NCBI GenBank assembly: GCA_023014335.1
Contig: JAECYW010000008.1
Location: 868,001-932,000, forward strand
DNA from: Galerina marginata
Taxonomy: Eukaryota > Basidiomycota > Agaricomycetes > Agaricales > Galerinaceae
Direction: 5' to 3'
Length of the DNA stretch: 64,000 nt
The position numbers and the translations under genes are program-made. Below are positions 45,924-57,944 of this stretch, piece by piece. Within the stretch, counting starts at the first letter, position 1. Each line of letters opens with the position of its first letter. Under the pieces are notes generated by a model. That model saw only the letters and a program-made list of their open reading frames with translations. It was not told where the DNA came from and ran no database searches.

Positions 45924-47331
45924 ATGCTGCTCGCTTTATTTATCCTCCACCTATTTCGAAGTTTTGTCAATGGGGCCCCAGCCTCTCTCATCGCCTGCAA
46001 CGTGACCGCTACTCAACCTATACCTTCCAACCAGCTCTCATCCCCTGCTGATCAGAGATCCATCTGGGACATCCTTTGGAGCTGCCTTGCAACAATTTTC
46101 GCGTGTACCTGGGTCTCAGTTCATCCCAATATCCCACCGCCGAATGAGAAATGGTATATGCGTCCATTGCGACGGTTGGAGCTCATGATCTGGGCGATTC
46201 TCGCACCCGAACTAATGATTTTGTGGGCAATGCGGCAATGGATTGGAGCCAGGACGTTGGCAAAGCAGTTGCCAGGTGCGTTGAATTTCAAGTATTGCTC
46301 TATTTGTGTTAAGATGCTTGATATTTCAGATGGGCGGTGGACCAAAACGCATGGCTACTTTGTGCAGATGGGCGGATTTCCCGTGTTCAAAGGTGATGCC
46401 CTTCAAGGTTTTGTCCACTCGCGCAAGAGGGATGGGACCGTATATTACGGGCGTGAGACTTTCCCAGCGAATAAATTACCTATGATTTCCGAGAGTGAGA
46501 TTCGGGATCGTAGCAAAGGGGATGGCCTGTCGAAATCCCTTGCTATTGGTCAAACCTTGTGGTTTGTGCTGCAGTGTATAGCGCGACGCATGAACGGCCT
46601 CTACATTACAGAGCTCGAGTTAGCAACAGTAGCATTCGCATTCTTAAATGGGGTCATATATTTTCTCTGGTGGGACAAGCCTCTTGCTGTGCAATGCTCA
46701 GTTCCTATCCAGTTGATGGACAACTACCAAGAACAACCCAACAGTGCCAACACCAAGGCCTGTGAGTGTCACTCTATCTCTCGTTTCCCGGACATGTCTT
46801 GTTCATGCAACCCGTACCTTAGCACATCCAAAGAGCAAACACTCTCCTATTCGCCCGTCCGCCATCTTCTTGGGAATATTCAATCGTCTTACTCAAATTG
46901 GCGACTTGAAGCCTTTTGGGGATACGGGGAAACCGGGGTCCACATTTTATGCCTATACTGACTCTCAACAGGATGACATGGCAATGGCATGGGCCTCAAT
47001 CGCTGCAATAATATTTGGCGGTATCCACTGTGCTGGGTGGATCTTCACCTTCCCCTCCCATGTAGAATCGATTATCTGGCGCATTTCTTCCATCGTGATA
47101 ACAGGTATTCCATTCCTCATGATAGCCTATGCCAGAACTCGGGTGGCAACATATACATTACGTACAGTCGGTACAGTAAATACAGTAGTCAAGTATATTA
47201 CTGTGGCCAGCATCCCGTTTTATATGATCGCCCGGCTCCTGCTTTTAGCTGAAGCCTTCTCCACTCTCAGAGATCTTCCACAAGCGGCATTTGGCGTGGT
47301 TAAATGGGTCACATTTATTCCTCATATCTAG
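45924..47331 (+). CDS. Multi-pass membrane protein of HPNIP family, array copy 3 (430 aa)
   Basis: Exons 45924-46275, 46330-46761 and 46823-47331. Same signal-like start (MLLALFILHLFRSFVNGAPA), same helices and motifs (SVHPNIPPPNEKWYM; RDRSKGDGLSKSLAIGQTLW). The loop after MGGFPVF is shorter (HSRKRDGTVYYGRETF), and the loop before the last helix is longer (RTRVATYTLRTVGTVNTVV). No break in frame. Together with the other copies it shows that the transmembrane core is conserved while two outer loops vary in length and sequence. Confidence 0.85.
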
Positions 47332-47667
47332 TGTGCAAGTCGTGTACTGTATTTATAACTACTCAATTGATTTGACAGTAATTTGGAATGAGCAGGGTGA
47401 TGTTCTTGACTTCAAGGCTCAAAGTTTATGTATCTAGGATATCCGATTCTACTAAGACTTAAGTAGGAAAGTCGGTTTTGGCCCTTTATAATCGAATACA
47501 GCATTTGAGTGATAATTAGGGTCACGTCTAAACCCCAGGATTATAGAATGTGGTATGATGCACCTTCGTATCCTCTCCTTCAACTGTCCCAGTTCTAACA
47601 CGAATGGTGTCAAAACGACCCAACATTCTCAAGATCTCCCGTAGTTCCTTGCTTTGTGCTCTTCACA

Positions 47668-49034
47668 TCACATTTTAATTTCTGGAGTGGGGGCCTCGTT
47701 CGCCTTCGAATCATGATTGCTGGGCCGATGCGTCTGTGGCTTACTCGCGTACGTGCTGCTCATCCGGATCCGCCTGCCGTATGTCCACAAGAGGAATGGG
47801 CTAAATAGAGTGACATCAACTTCCAATCGAGAAAGACGATGATCGAAATAAAGGACTAAGGAGGAGGGCCAATGACTTACGCAGGACAGCCCAGCAGAAT
47901 CCCCAAACACGCGAGAATTGTGTTACCCTTCCCATACCCGAGCTTGTTGTAGATCATTGTCGCGAACAAAGGGAAGGCAAAGCCAGCTAGGGACCGCAGA
48001 CATGATATGGCTGCTAGAGCTGAAGAAGTTGAGATTGTGTGAGATGCAGGTTGATGTAATGGACATACCAGAAACAGCGTGCAAGGTGAACGCATCCACC
48101 ACGTACGGTTGTATAGATTCAAAGACGAGGATCAATCCAACACGAACGCAATGCCCTACCGAACAGACAAGTGAAATTTAAATTCTACTGCCATTGAATG
48201 TGAATGGAGGGCGGCATACGATATCAGTAACGACCCAGTGCCAGGTTATTCGGAATTCCGGGCGACCCAGCCTGACAAAAAGATTCAATATTAGCACTAG
48301 GTAAACTTTGACCAGTCTATTGACAATGCACTTATCATAAACCCGGGCTCTCCTAAGGCTACTCCCCCATTTTTTTTTCTTGAGTCGCAAAGATATCTTA
48401 TTCATAAACCCCTCATTGAACTGAGAGGAAAGCGTCAGCCCTATTCCCAATGCAATATAGTGCAAGTCACCAGTACCTGGCCCTTCGTGGTATACGTGGC
48501 TGAAAATAACGGGCATGGTGGTCAGGAATACTAGAACGAATTTAGCAGGCTCGGATAACGTGGAGGACGAATGAGCAATATTCACGGTAGAAGATGTCAT
48601 ATATGAACGCCATATAGATTCCCAAGAATCTGCACAGTCGTTTTCTTTCGCAAAGAGTTGGAAAGGACCGTCGGGTCCAAGTCGGGTCATGGCTCTCTGG
48701 CGAAAATATTTTGCCATCTGTATTCACTCATGTCACTGGATGCAAGGGAAACAGAGAACCGCAACATACGATCTAACCTCCTGCGACTCATACAGTGTTC
48801 TAATTTAAATGATCTTTTTTCGAGACTCGACGTCGAGGTTCATCAAAGGTTCATATCGATATTTTGGCCTTTTGTTCCAAGAGATAAGGGGCGTACGCTA
48901 TACAGGAGATAAAATTAGAATTTCCATCAGCAATTAAGCAATAAATAAGAGCTTACTTTCTTGAAGAAAGAATAACCCCAAAATCTGGATGAGAACATCC
49001 ACAATGCCCGTTGACCCATCTCCAAGTAGACTTC
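47668..49034 (-). pseudogene. MFS transporter relic of unit 3 (C-terminal half)
   Basis: Keeps the last exon (PFLLWTYGRRIRMSSTYAS), KLGYGKGNTILACLGILLG, and LTTMPVIFSHVYHEGPGTGD, but has frameshifts around LKKKK and loss of the helix-coding piece near 48270. It starts at the same break point as unit 2 (about 49034), lacking the whole N-terminal half. Not functional. Confidence 0.8.
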
Positions 49035-51809
49035 ATGTAGGTACCACCTAGCCAAGCACGCGGCAAGACCAAGTCGAGTGCATTGACACTTCAACAAATT
49101 CTGTCAGATATTGTCAATCTTCTCGACATGAGTCCGTGTTGTTTCACCAGGAACGAGCGTTTGAGGCCAGTAACTCCTGTGATGGGATTACATAAGCATC
49201 CCGAGTTCTTTCTGGACAACGACATTGTCGTTCTTCATCGTTTAAAAGTTTTCAGTTAACCGCGGTGTCTCCTATAGGTGTTAACGAGTGCAAGTATTCT
49301 GTATTTAAATGTTATTACTAAATGAATTACGCTCTTTCTAGTTTTTCAACACCTGCCAGAAGAACTTGCTTGTCTGTTACTGTTGGGACTCCCTGATTCT
49401 GTGAGCCGTGCTCGTCGCTGGCGATAAATGCCACTTCAACGACGACGGGCGGAGGATAAATGATTGAGCTGGTGGTGGGGTTCACGTCGCGGCTGAGCAT
49501 CGCTGCTGATGCAGTGTTCTTGGCATGAGGAGGCAGGAAACGGTGCGGCCAACTCTAACAACGCCGACTATCTCTTGGGACGACCCCATCAAAGTTTACA
49601 CCTCCAGCAGTTGCTGGCGACGTTGCTGAGAAGCCCAAGCGCGAGCCCACCGCATATCAGATTTCAAGCGTCCAATTTCTCGTATAAACGATGCTCAGAA
49701 TTACACATCTACCCATCACGACAGCGACGTTCATCCGCGGCGATTCATCGCATGCATTTCAATTGCATCTAACGATCAGCTAAGGTCAAAGGCAAGATCC
49801 AGTTCTCATCGACATTTTCATTCAACCAATCCCTATTGATGCTCGTCGTCCAGAGCCCTGGCTAGAGGACCGTCCTCTCTGTTGGCTGCGCTGAGCCCAA
49901 ACCCGCATTCATTATTTTTCCATGTCCCAGATCTCGTCCGGCACCGACACAGACGCCGACGCCGACGCCCTCGCCCGCACTCACCCCTACACTAACTCCA
50001 ACCTTAACGGCCTACGGCGTCCGTGTCTGTTCGTGTCAGCTCATCCTTCAGCCCTCAACCATGGCAAATTGTTGGCTCGTCTTGCGATCGCCGTCGACAC
50101 CGGCTCACCTTACTAGAATAGGGCGAGGTTGGAGTCGACTTGCATAGCAAGTTGGGAGCCGGTTGGGTATAATACCATATCGACTTGGACCTGTTTCTGC
50201 CATGCTTTACCACTGGCCTACATTTGACAAGTATCGCACCTCAGCTTTGATTATCGTGTTTGAGTAAGTTTTATTCAAATCCTCTCTTTCTTCTCTCTTT
50301 TTAACACTTCCTATCAGACTATTCTTCCACCTATTATCACCCGACCCCAGCTGCCAGATAACAGCCCTTCTATTACACCAACAAAAACTACACCTGCCGT
50401 CGGTCACATCCTTCCCAATCGCCTGAATCTCGTCATGCTCTTCCAAAGGCCTTAAGCCCCATTCCCAGGTTCTGATTCCAGTTTCTCGAGTGTGGGTTCA
50501 GGCCTGGCCTCAGGTTCAGAAAAATCTCAAGTCGCCGGATTCTCCTGAAGACTCGCTGATCTGCCATCCTCTGCTGTGTCCAGGCTTTGAGTTACCCCCT
50601 CATTAAGCCACGTCAGGGACATTGTCAACTTCAATGTCGGCCTCGCAGAATGATCAGCGCAGCCAAATAATTTCGGCTCTTTAACGTCAACTGCTTTCAT
50701 GGACGATTCATATGCTGGTAGCTCCGGGCCACCGAAGTTCAACACCACTTTTTATCACACCTCCTGTGCCGGCCAGGGAGGCGGACGAGCACGTCCGCAC
50801 GGGTGTTGGGACGCAAGACGAGGCTGATGGGCACGAGCATGGGACTGGAATACCAACTTCGCCGCTGCCGTTGTCAGCCGGCAGTCACTTGAAGGATCTG
50901 TTGAAGATTTTTCTCCTTCTCTTCTTTCATGCGAAACGGGAACCGGAACTGCAGTGAGAGTTCTTCCTACAGCTACCGGGGCAGCGTAAAGCATCACCAT
51001 TGCACTCAACCATCGCCGCCGCCCCGTTTTTTCTCCCATGTTGCTCTCTGCGAAGGTGCTGCCGTCCTTTTCAGTTCGACGTCTCCTTCATCCGCACCTT
51101 TGGCATTGCCACGGTCAGAACTGGAGGGCATGTCAGGCTATGTGCCGCCCTTGGGTATCGGTTCGGGAAATCGGTTCGATGTTGGGCACTGCAGGCAAGG
51201 CTACCGGCAAGGCTGAAGGAAAGAAGGGTGGTGATGAGGGCGGTTCGAGTCCTGTAACTGAAGCGAAGGTCGGACATGCAGTGTAGAATGAAGCAAAGAT
51301 GGGGCCTGAGGCAGTGAAGCTGAAGGAAGGCGCAGATATTGGGTTGGGCACGGACAAGGATGCGATGCAGGCTGTCCAGTCGCCCTCTATTTTTTGTGGA
51401 TTGGCTTCCGCTGGCGATTCTACGAGCACAGCGTTATCAAGCGCGAGGATAAGAGCGTTGGGATGGCACCACAAGCACCATCTCTTCTTCCTTCAACATC
51501 AACATCAACATTACCACCGCACTCTTCCTCGCCAACAAGACCAACGTCAATTCCAATACCAATGTCGCCGTCCGTGTCGGCATCAGCCCGCTTTTAACGC
51601 CAACATTCACCCCCAAACCCGTCTGCCACCCGAAGCACATCTGTTGACTGCCCGTTGCCCTCGTCATTTTTCTACATCTACCGAGGATGGCCTGGGTCGG
51701 TCGGATACTTACTCCTCATTATTCGTATTATTGCTTCTAAAGTTCTCTATTGATAGTACGACGTCCCATGTCAATGAATCCCCTGCCGTGTGCACTGCCA
51801 CTTACTTTG
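49035..51809. other. Spacer before array copy 4
   Basis: No supported gene. Contains the duplicate blocks 49162-49482 (= 45135-45450) and 50525-51690 (= 39415-40620). 49500-50500 is unique here, with short unsupported frames. Confidence 0.5.
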
Positions 51810-51817
51810 TATATAAG
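51810..51817 (+). promoter_or_regulatory. TATA box of array copy 4
   Basis: TATATAAG 47 bases before the ATG; the following leader is a little diverged (TAATTGATAGCCGAAG). Confidence 0.78.
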
Positions 51818-51856
51818 TAATTGATAGCCGAAGACGACACCCTTCAATAGGTCAGC

Positions 51857-53287
51857 ATGCTGCTCGCTTTCTCTATCCTCCACCTATCTCGAAGTTTCGT
51901 CAATGCGGCCCCAGCCTCTCCTATCGCCTGCAACGTGTCCACTAATCAGCCTATACCTTCCAACCAGCTCTCATCCTCTCCTGATCAAAGGTCCATCTGG
52001 GACATCCTTTGGAGCTGCCTTGCAACGATTTTCGCGTGTACCTGGGTCTCAGTTCATCCCAATATCCCACCGCCGAATGAGAAATGGTGGATGTTTCCAT
52101 TGCGACGGTTGGAGCTCATGATCTGGGCGATTCTCGCACCTGAACTAATGATTTTGTGGGCAATGCGGCAATGGATTGGAGCCAGGAAGTTGGTAAATCG
52201 GTGTCCAGGTGCATTGAATTTCAAGTATTGCTCTATTTGGGTTAAGATGCTAAGCTTGACATTTCAGATGGGCTGTGGACTAAAACGCATGGCTACTTTG
52301 TGCAGATGGGCGGATTTCCTGTGTTCGACGGTGAAGCTTTTCAAGGTTTTGTCCGCCGCCGCGGGGAGAATGGGACCGGATATTATGGGATAGATTGGAA
52401 TGGTAATAAGACTTTGGCAACGAATAAATTGCCTATGATTTCCGAGAGTGAGATTCGGGATCGTAGCAAAAGCGATGGGCTATCGAAAACCCTTGCTATC
52501 GGTCAAACCTTGTGGTTTGTGCTGCAGTGTATTGCGCGACGCGTCAACGGCCTCTACATTACAGAGCTCGAGTTAGCAACAGCAGCATTCGCATTCTTAA
52601 ATGGGGTCATATATTTTCTCTGGTGGGACAAGCCTCTTGCTGTGCAGTGTTCAGTTCCTATCCAGCTGATGGACAATTATCGAGAACAACCCCACACCCA
52701 GGCCTGTTACAGTGCGTGTCACTCTATCTCTTGTTTCTCGGATATGTCTTGTTCATACGACGCATACCTTAGCACATCCAAAAAGCAAATCCTCTCATAT
52801 ATGCCCGTTGGCCATCTTCTTGGGAATATTTGATCGTCTTACTCAAATTGGCGACTTGAAGCCTATAGCGGATATTGGGAAACCGGGGTCCACATTCTAT
52901 GCCTATACTGAGTCAAACGACGATGACACGGCAATGACATTAGCCTCAATCTCTGCAATAATATTTGGTGGTATCCACTGCACTGGGTGGATCTTTACCT
53001 TCCCCTCCCGTGCGGAATCTATTATCTGGCGCATCTCTTCCATTGTGATAACAGGTATTCCATTCCTCACGATAGCCTATGTGTACACTGTCAGAAGTTG
53101 GCAGGGTCGCAGAAGGAGGGTGGCACCATATTTAGGTAGAGTAGTCAAGTTTGTTACTGTGGTCAGCATTCCGTTTTATATGATCGCCCGGCTCCTTCTT
53201 TTAGCTGAAGCCTTCACTACTCTCAGAGATCTTCCACAAGCAGCATATGACGAAGTTAGATGGGTTACATTTATTCCTCATATCTAG
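51857..53287 (+). CDS. Multi-pass membrane protein of HPNIP family, array copy 4 (436 aa)
   Basis: Exons 51857-52208, 52268-52711 and 52773-53287 give a 436-residue chain. Intron 1 has four extra bases and would break the frame if kept, which proves splicing at this site for the family. The usual exon 2 donor (GCCT-GTGAGT) is changed to GCCTGTTACA-GTGCGT; I place the donor at GTGCGT because it keeps the phase. Core motifs are intact (RSIWDILWSCLATIFACTWV, SVHPNIPPPNEKWWM, RDRSKSDGLSKTLAIGQTLW). The last loop has a basic insert (SWQGRRRRVAPYLG). Convergent with the complete MFS gene that ends about 700 bases downstream. Confidence 0.83.
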
Positions 53288-53980
53288 TGTGCAAGTCGTG
53301 TACCATACATGACTACCCTATCGATTTGGCAGCCTTCGTCCAACTGTGCCTTCGTCGAAACTGAAGCAGTTACGCGAGTAATGGTGAGCTTTCGGCTACT
53401 TAGTTACGCTTGCGCACGTCGATTGGTATTTGAAAAGCGGTGGAAAGTTTACTTTGTTTGGTGTGGGGTCCGATATCGCAAACTTAGACTCCAGGCAGTT
53501 AGCTCAAACCGCCATTGAGCGCAATTCGGGACTTGTTTTCGTCGAATGAACCACATTTGAATGAGCGAAGTGTCGTTCTTGGCTCCAAGGCTCGAAGCTT
53601 ATTTATCTAGAATGGTCAGTGCTAAAACTTGAGCAGGAAACTCTGTTCGATCCTTCACATTTCAATACAGCAATTGAGGGATAATAAAGATACCAGGTTT
53701 AAAGTTCTCCCTTGCTTCATGGTGTGCTGGTCGGCAGTAGTTCAGCTTCGTCCGTTGTGACTCCGAAACTTAAGCGTCCAGACGTCCAGGTCAACGGCAA
53801 ATATTTCCGTAGAACGGTGACACTAATCTTATAAATAGGGTCACGTCTAAACCCCAGGATTATAAAATGTGGTATGATGGATCTTCCTTCAAGTCTCCCA
53901 GTTCTAACCCGAATGGTGTCAAAACGACCCAACATTCTCAAGATCTCCCGTAGTTCCTTTGCTTTATGCTCTCCTTCACC
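53288..53980. other. Convergent 3' region between array copy 4 and the MFS gene
   Basis: Similar to flanks of the other units (for example GTCACGTCTAAACCCCAGGA occurs near 42980, 47522 and 53840). Non-coding. Confidence 0.5.
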
Positions 53981-56484
53981 TCACGTTTTATTTTCTGGGG
54001 AGAGGACCTCGTTCGTCTTCGAATCATGATCGCTAGGCCGATGCGTCTGGGGCTTACTTGCGTACGTGCTGCTCATCCGGATCCGCTTGCCGTACGTCCA
54101 CAAGAGGAATGGGCTACACAGAATGACATCAATTTCCAATCGAGAAAGACGATGATCGAAATAAAGGATTGAGGAGGAGGGTCAATGACTTACGCAGGAC
54201 AGCCCAGCAAAATCCCCAAACACGCGAGAATCGTGTTACCCTTCCCATAACCGAGTTTGTTGTACATTTTTGTCGCGAACAGAGGGAAGGCAAAGCCAGC
54301 TAAGGACCGCAGACATGATACGGCTGCTAGAGCTGAAGGAGTTGAGAATGCATGAGATGCAGCTTGATGTCTGGAGTAAACAGGAAGACGTACCAGAAGC
54401 AGCATGCAAGGTAAATGCATCCACCACGTACGTCTGTATAGATTGGAAGACGAGGATTAATCCTGCACCGACAAGTGCGATGCCCTAGTGAACGGACAGG
54501 TAAAATTTATGATAAATTCTCCTGCCATAGAGTCCGGATGGAAAGCGGCATACGATATCAGTAACGATCCAATGCAAGTTGTTCTGGGCTGCCCAGCCTG
54601 ACAAAAGCAAGCCAATTGGGAGGCAAAATGTCCCGGGGATCATTGTCGCTATAAAAAGAGATTCAAGTTGGATGTTAGCACTGGGTAAACTTTGAACACG
54701 AAAGCCGCATAGAACAGTCAAATGATAACAGACTGACGTATCCTAAATTCGGGCTCTCCGACTCCTCCATTTTTCTTCTTGAGTCGTAAATATACCTTGT
54801 CCATAAACCTCGCATTAAACTGAGAGGAAAGCGTCAGCCCTATTCCCAAGGCAATATAGTGCAAGCCGCCAATACCCGGCCCTTCGTGGTATACGTGGCT
54901 GAAAATAAGGGGCATGGTGGTCAGGAATACTAGAACGGAATTAGCAGGCTCGAATAACGTGAAGGACGAATGGAAAAATTTCACGGTAAAAGATTCCGTA
55001 TATGAATGCCATGTAGATTCCGAGAATCTGCACAATCGGCTCTCTCGCAAAGAGTTGGAAGGGTCGGGTCAAGGCTCTGGCGAATATGTTTTGCCATCTG
55101 TATTTCGCTCGTTTTACTGGATGCTGTGTGAAGGAACGGGAAAATCGCGACGTACGACCTAACCTCCTGCGACTCATATACTGTTCTAACAATCTTTTTA
55201 GGGCTATTCTCGACGTCGAGGTCCATATTGATCTTTTTCGCCTTTTGCTCCAAAAGATACGGGGCGTATGCTAGACAGGAAATAAAGTTAGTATTTCCAC
55301 CAGTAATCAAGCAAAACAAGAGCTTACTTTCTTGCAGGAAAAATAACCCTGAAATCTGGATGAGAACATCCACAATACTGGTTGACCAGAATACCCATCT
55401 CCAAGTAGAATTTTCGGCGATCCTGTATGGTAATTATCGGTGAAAACATTAAAGACCCAAGGACAGCAGCACTGACCAACCACCGCACACGGGCCCAGCA
55501 ACGGGTCCAAGAAGCGGTGCAAGAGAGTATATTGCGATCGCTCTGCCTCTCTCCTCTGGATGCCACAGGTCCCCGAGAACGCCTCCACCAACCTGTATCC
55601 AATATATGAAATACCGAAAAGATTGAATAGTCTATGTGCTCACAGATAGCGGTGCGCTTCCGCCTAAGCCAGCGAGGAATCGGAATGCAATCAACTGGGA
55701 ACGGTTCTTAGCGAAGCCGCACGCAATATTCCAGGCTAGATGCAGAGAAACGCGATTAGACAAAATAATGAGAGGTACGCAAGCGTTGCTTACCCAGATA
55801 GAACAGATTGGAGAGTTGTATTACTCGAGAACGTCCGTATATTTCACTGAGGGGACCCAGTATCTAAACGATGTTTTAGTTCCGTCCATGCTTTGAAGGT
55901 ACGGAAACAAACAAACCAACGGACCAAAAGCTGATAACACCGACACGTTTAGGACTCGGTTACAATACATTGAAAGATAGGCATACCATATCCTAAAACA
56001 AACACGCTTGTCGTCATTGCTACGAGTATAGGGCTCGTGATGCCAAATTGTTCTGCTATTTGTTCAGTAGCCGGCGCGACCATGGAAGACGACACTGGGG
56101 ATATAAAAGTGAACGAAGACACGACAATCGTCGCAGCCCATTTCCTTCGGTACGACCAACTGTATTTATTTTTGTTAGTAGAGTATTGACGTCATGATGC
56201 GCAGATATACGATACTTTTTAGGGTTCAGAGGGTCCTTAGGACCGTCCCAGTCAATCCAGAGCACATTGTCATCCTCGCCTTCTGTCTTGCGTTCCTGTT
56301 TTTCCTTGTCAACTCGTCTTCCAGTTTCAGCATCGTAGACGCGTTCTTCGGCGGTCTTTTCGTCGGCGTCTTCAGGTAATTTTTCTCCAGGAAGTGTAGG
56401 TGCCGAATCCGATCGCGGTGGAGAAGGAGAAGACACTGATGTCGTTTTTCTCGGAGTGTTGCCACTAGTACTGGCGTTGGGCAT
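53981..56484 (-). CDS. MFS drug/polyamine-type exporter (DHA1 family), complete copy in unit 4
   Basis: Starting at 56484 (MPNASTSGNTPRKTTSV), a disordered N-terminus with SAPTLPGEKLPEDADE is followed by WDGPKDPLNPKNWSYRRKWA, the entry motif of fungal DHA1 transporters. All exons chain in frame: GYAFGPLILGPLSEIYGRSR (motif A region), WNIACGFAKNRSQLIAFRFL, GGGVLGDLWHPEERGRAIAI, YSLAPLLGPVAGPVCGGWIA (motif C), STWRWVFWSTSIVDVLIQIS, and the C-terminal six helices ending PFLLWTYGKRIRMSS. It includes a 14-base micro-exon (55930-55917) also present in the paralogue at 59234. About 12 helices; predicted plasma-membrane efflux by proton antiport, substrate unknown. No stop or frameshift found. Confidence 0.87.
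55917..55930 (-). other. 14-base micro-exon of the MFS gene
   Basis: CTTTTGGTCCGTTG between CAG and GT restores GYA-FGPL-ILGPLSEIYGR. Same size and place as 61150-61163 in the paralogue. Confidence 0.8.
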
Positions 56485-57375
56485 TTGAAATCAAGTTGAT
56501 TTGCTGGTTCGTCGATGTCGTTAGTCCAGTCGTACTTCGAGTCTTCCCAGTGGTGAGCGTGGTCCAAGCTGCAAGGTGGTGCATGAACCGTATTGCGGTA
56601 GACGACCCGTTGATGACATCCCCTTGCTTATTATGCATCACTTTGCTTCTCAAGTTCTCATCTCCTAACCATCATTCAGTCTTCATGCCGTCCCGCCGAG
56701 GTGGATGTTTTCCATCTGTACATGAGCGTGATCGGATATTGGGTAAATGTCGTTCTGCGAGTTTCAATTGTCAGTCGTCGTCGGCATAGAGCGGCATGTT
56801 ATCCGGAGCACTTCAAGCGGTTCTAGCGTGGAGGACTGCCCGTGGGTGTGAGAGCGCAGCCAAAAATACAGCTGGAAATCTTACAGAAAATACAGTGGAC
56901 ATCTTTTGGGTCAATGATAAAGCGCCAATCTGAGAAATTTGAGCCAAAATCCGAGGTTTTTGAGCCCATTATTCCAAACCATATACTGTATGTATATGTA
57001 TACCATATATTTATCCTCGGGAGACCATACGTATACATATACGGTATTAACCGTATACATACAGTAGGTATAGGACGGTTGGAGTCTTATTCGACATCTA
57101 GACATTGGTGCGGACAAAGATACGATGACTGGAACCAAGTAACATTGAGCAACATGGGTTCCGTTTGGTGGTACATCATCAAATTAAGCATGAGTCGGCA
57201 GGGGTCGCCTAAACATACATCAGATTTATCGAACGTGCCACCCTGTTGATGACTGAAGTTAACCACGTTACCTTTCTGCAAAAAGGCGCCCGTTAAATTC
57301 ACAGTCGCTTCAAGAACACCATCTATCATCAATAAGCCAATGCACTTTCATTTCACTACATAGGTAGTCCGGATC
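56485..57375. other. Intergenic region with an A/T-rich inverted repeat
   Basis: No gene seen. 56984-56996 and 57054-57066 are 13-base inverted copies (TACTGTATGTATA), and the stretch between is rich in GTATAC/ATACGG motifs with a smaller palindrome ATACGGT-ATTA-ACCGTAT. May be a degenerate small element. Confidence 0.45.
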
Positions 57376-57753
57376 CTAATGCACAATGTTGAACGGTAGA
57401 AGAAAATCAATTAAAAACAAATGAAGACGAACCACGCATTCACAAGAGTCTGGTTTCACCAACTTTCCGTGCACGTATGCCTCGACCTCATTGCACTCGC
57501 TCCACTTGTATTCTATAGGCCGTCCAAGATAAACAATGGTACTCCAATCGCGTTTGTGTGTCCCGGCGCGGCATTTACGTTCAGGGAGTAATTCAGCATG
57601 CGAAAGTAGCTGGATTTCCTTGTCATAAGCTTCATTCCGGAGGATACTCGTCCAAAGGGAGTTTGTATGGTGAGATACGGTAAAATAATGTTGATCTTGG
57701 TCAACGTTAGGAAGGAAAATTTTGAGTGGACCCGTCCACCACGGTTGTTTCAT
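57376..57753 (-). CDS. Hypothetical Cys-containing protein, paralogue of 57945-58355
   Basis: A 125-codon frame whose second half aligns with the neighbour: ELLPERKC, then W, then EC-EVEAYVHGKLVKPDSC-C here against ELKPMHYC, W, CEGGAEANINGFAKTPDYC-C there. No signal peptide or helix is visible in this frame, while the neighbour has one, so a 5' exon is probably missing from my model or has been lost. It ends with a hydrophobic stretch (LHLFLIDFLLPF). Family not recognised. Confidence 0.5.
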   Translation of the reverse strand: MKQPWWTGPLKIFLPNVDQDQHYFTVSHHTNSLWTSILRNEAYDKEIQLLSHAELLPERKCRAGTHKRDWSTIVYLGRPIEYKWSECNEVEAYVHGKLVKPDSCECVVRLHLFLIDFLLPFNIVH

Positions 57754-57944
57754 TTCCTTAATTGAAATCGAAATGAGAGCTCTGTAGTTTATAATAATGA
57801 TTTACTGACTTTTTCAACCTTTTCTTTCTCAACATTAAAAGCTGCAAGCAGGTTTCGACACTCTTCGTCCTCGAGAAACCATAATACAAGAGTCTTTTCA
57901 CAATATCCTATGTCACTCTCGAAGGACTGCTCAGTGTTTTTGAG

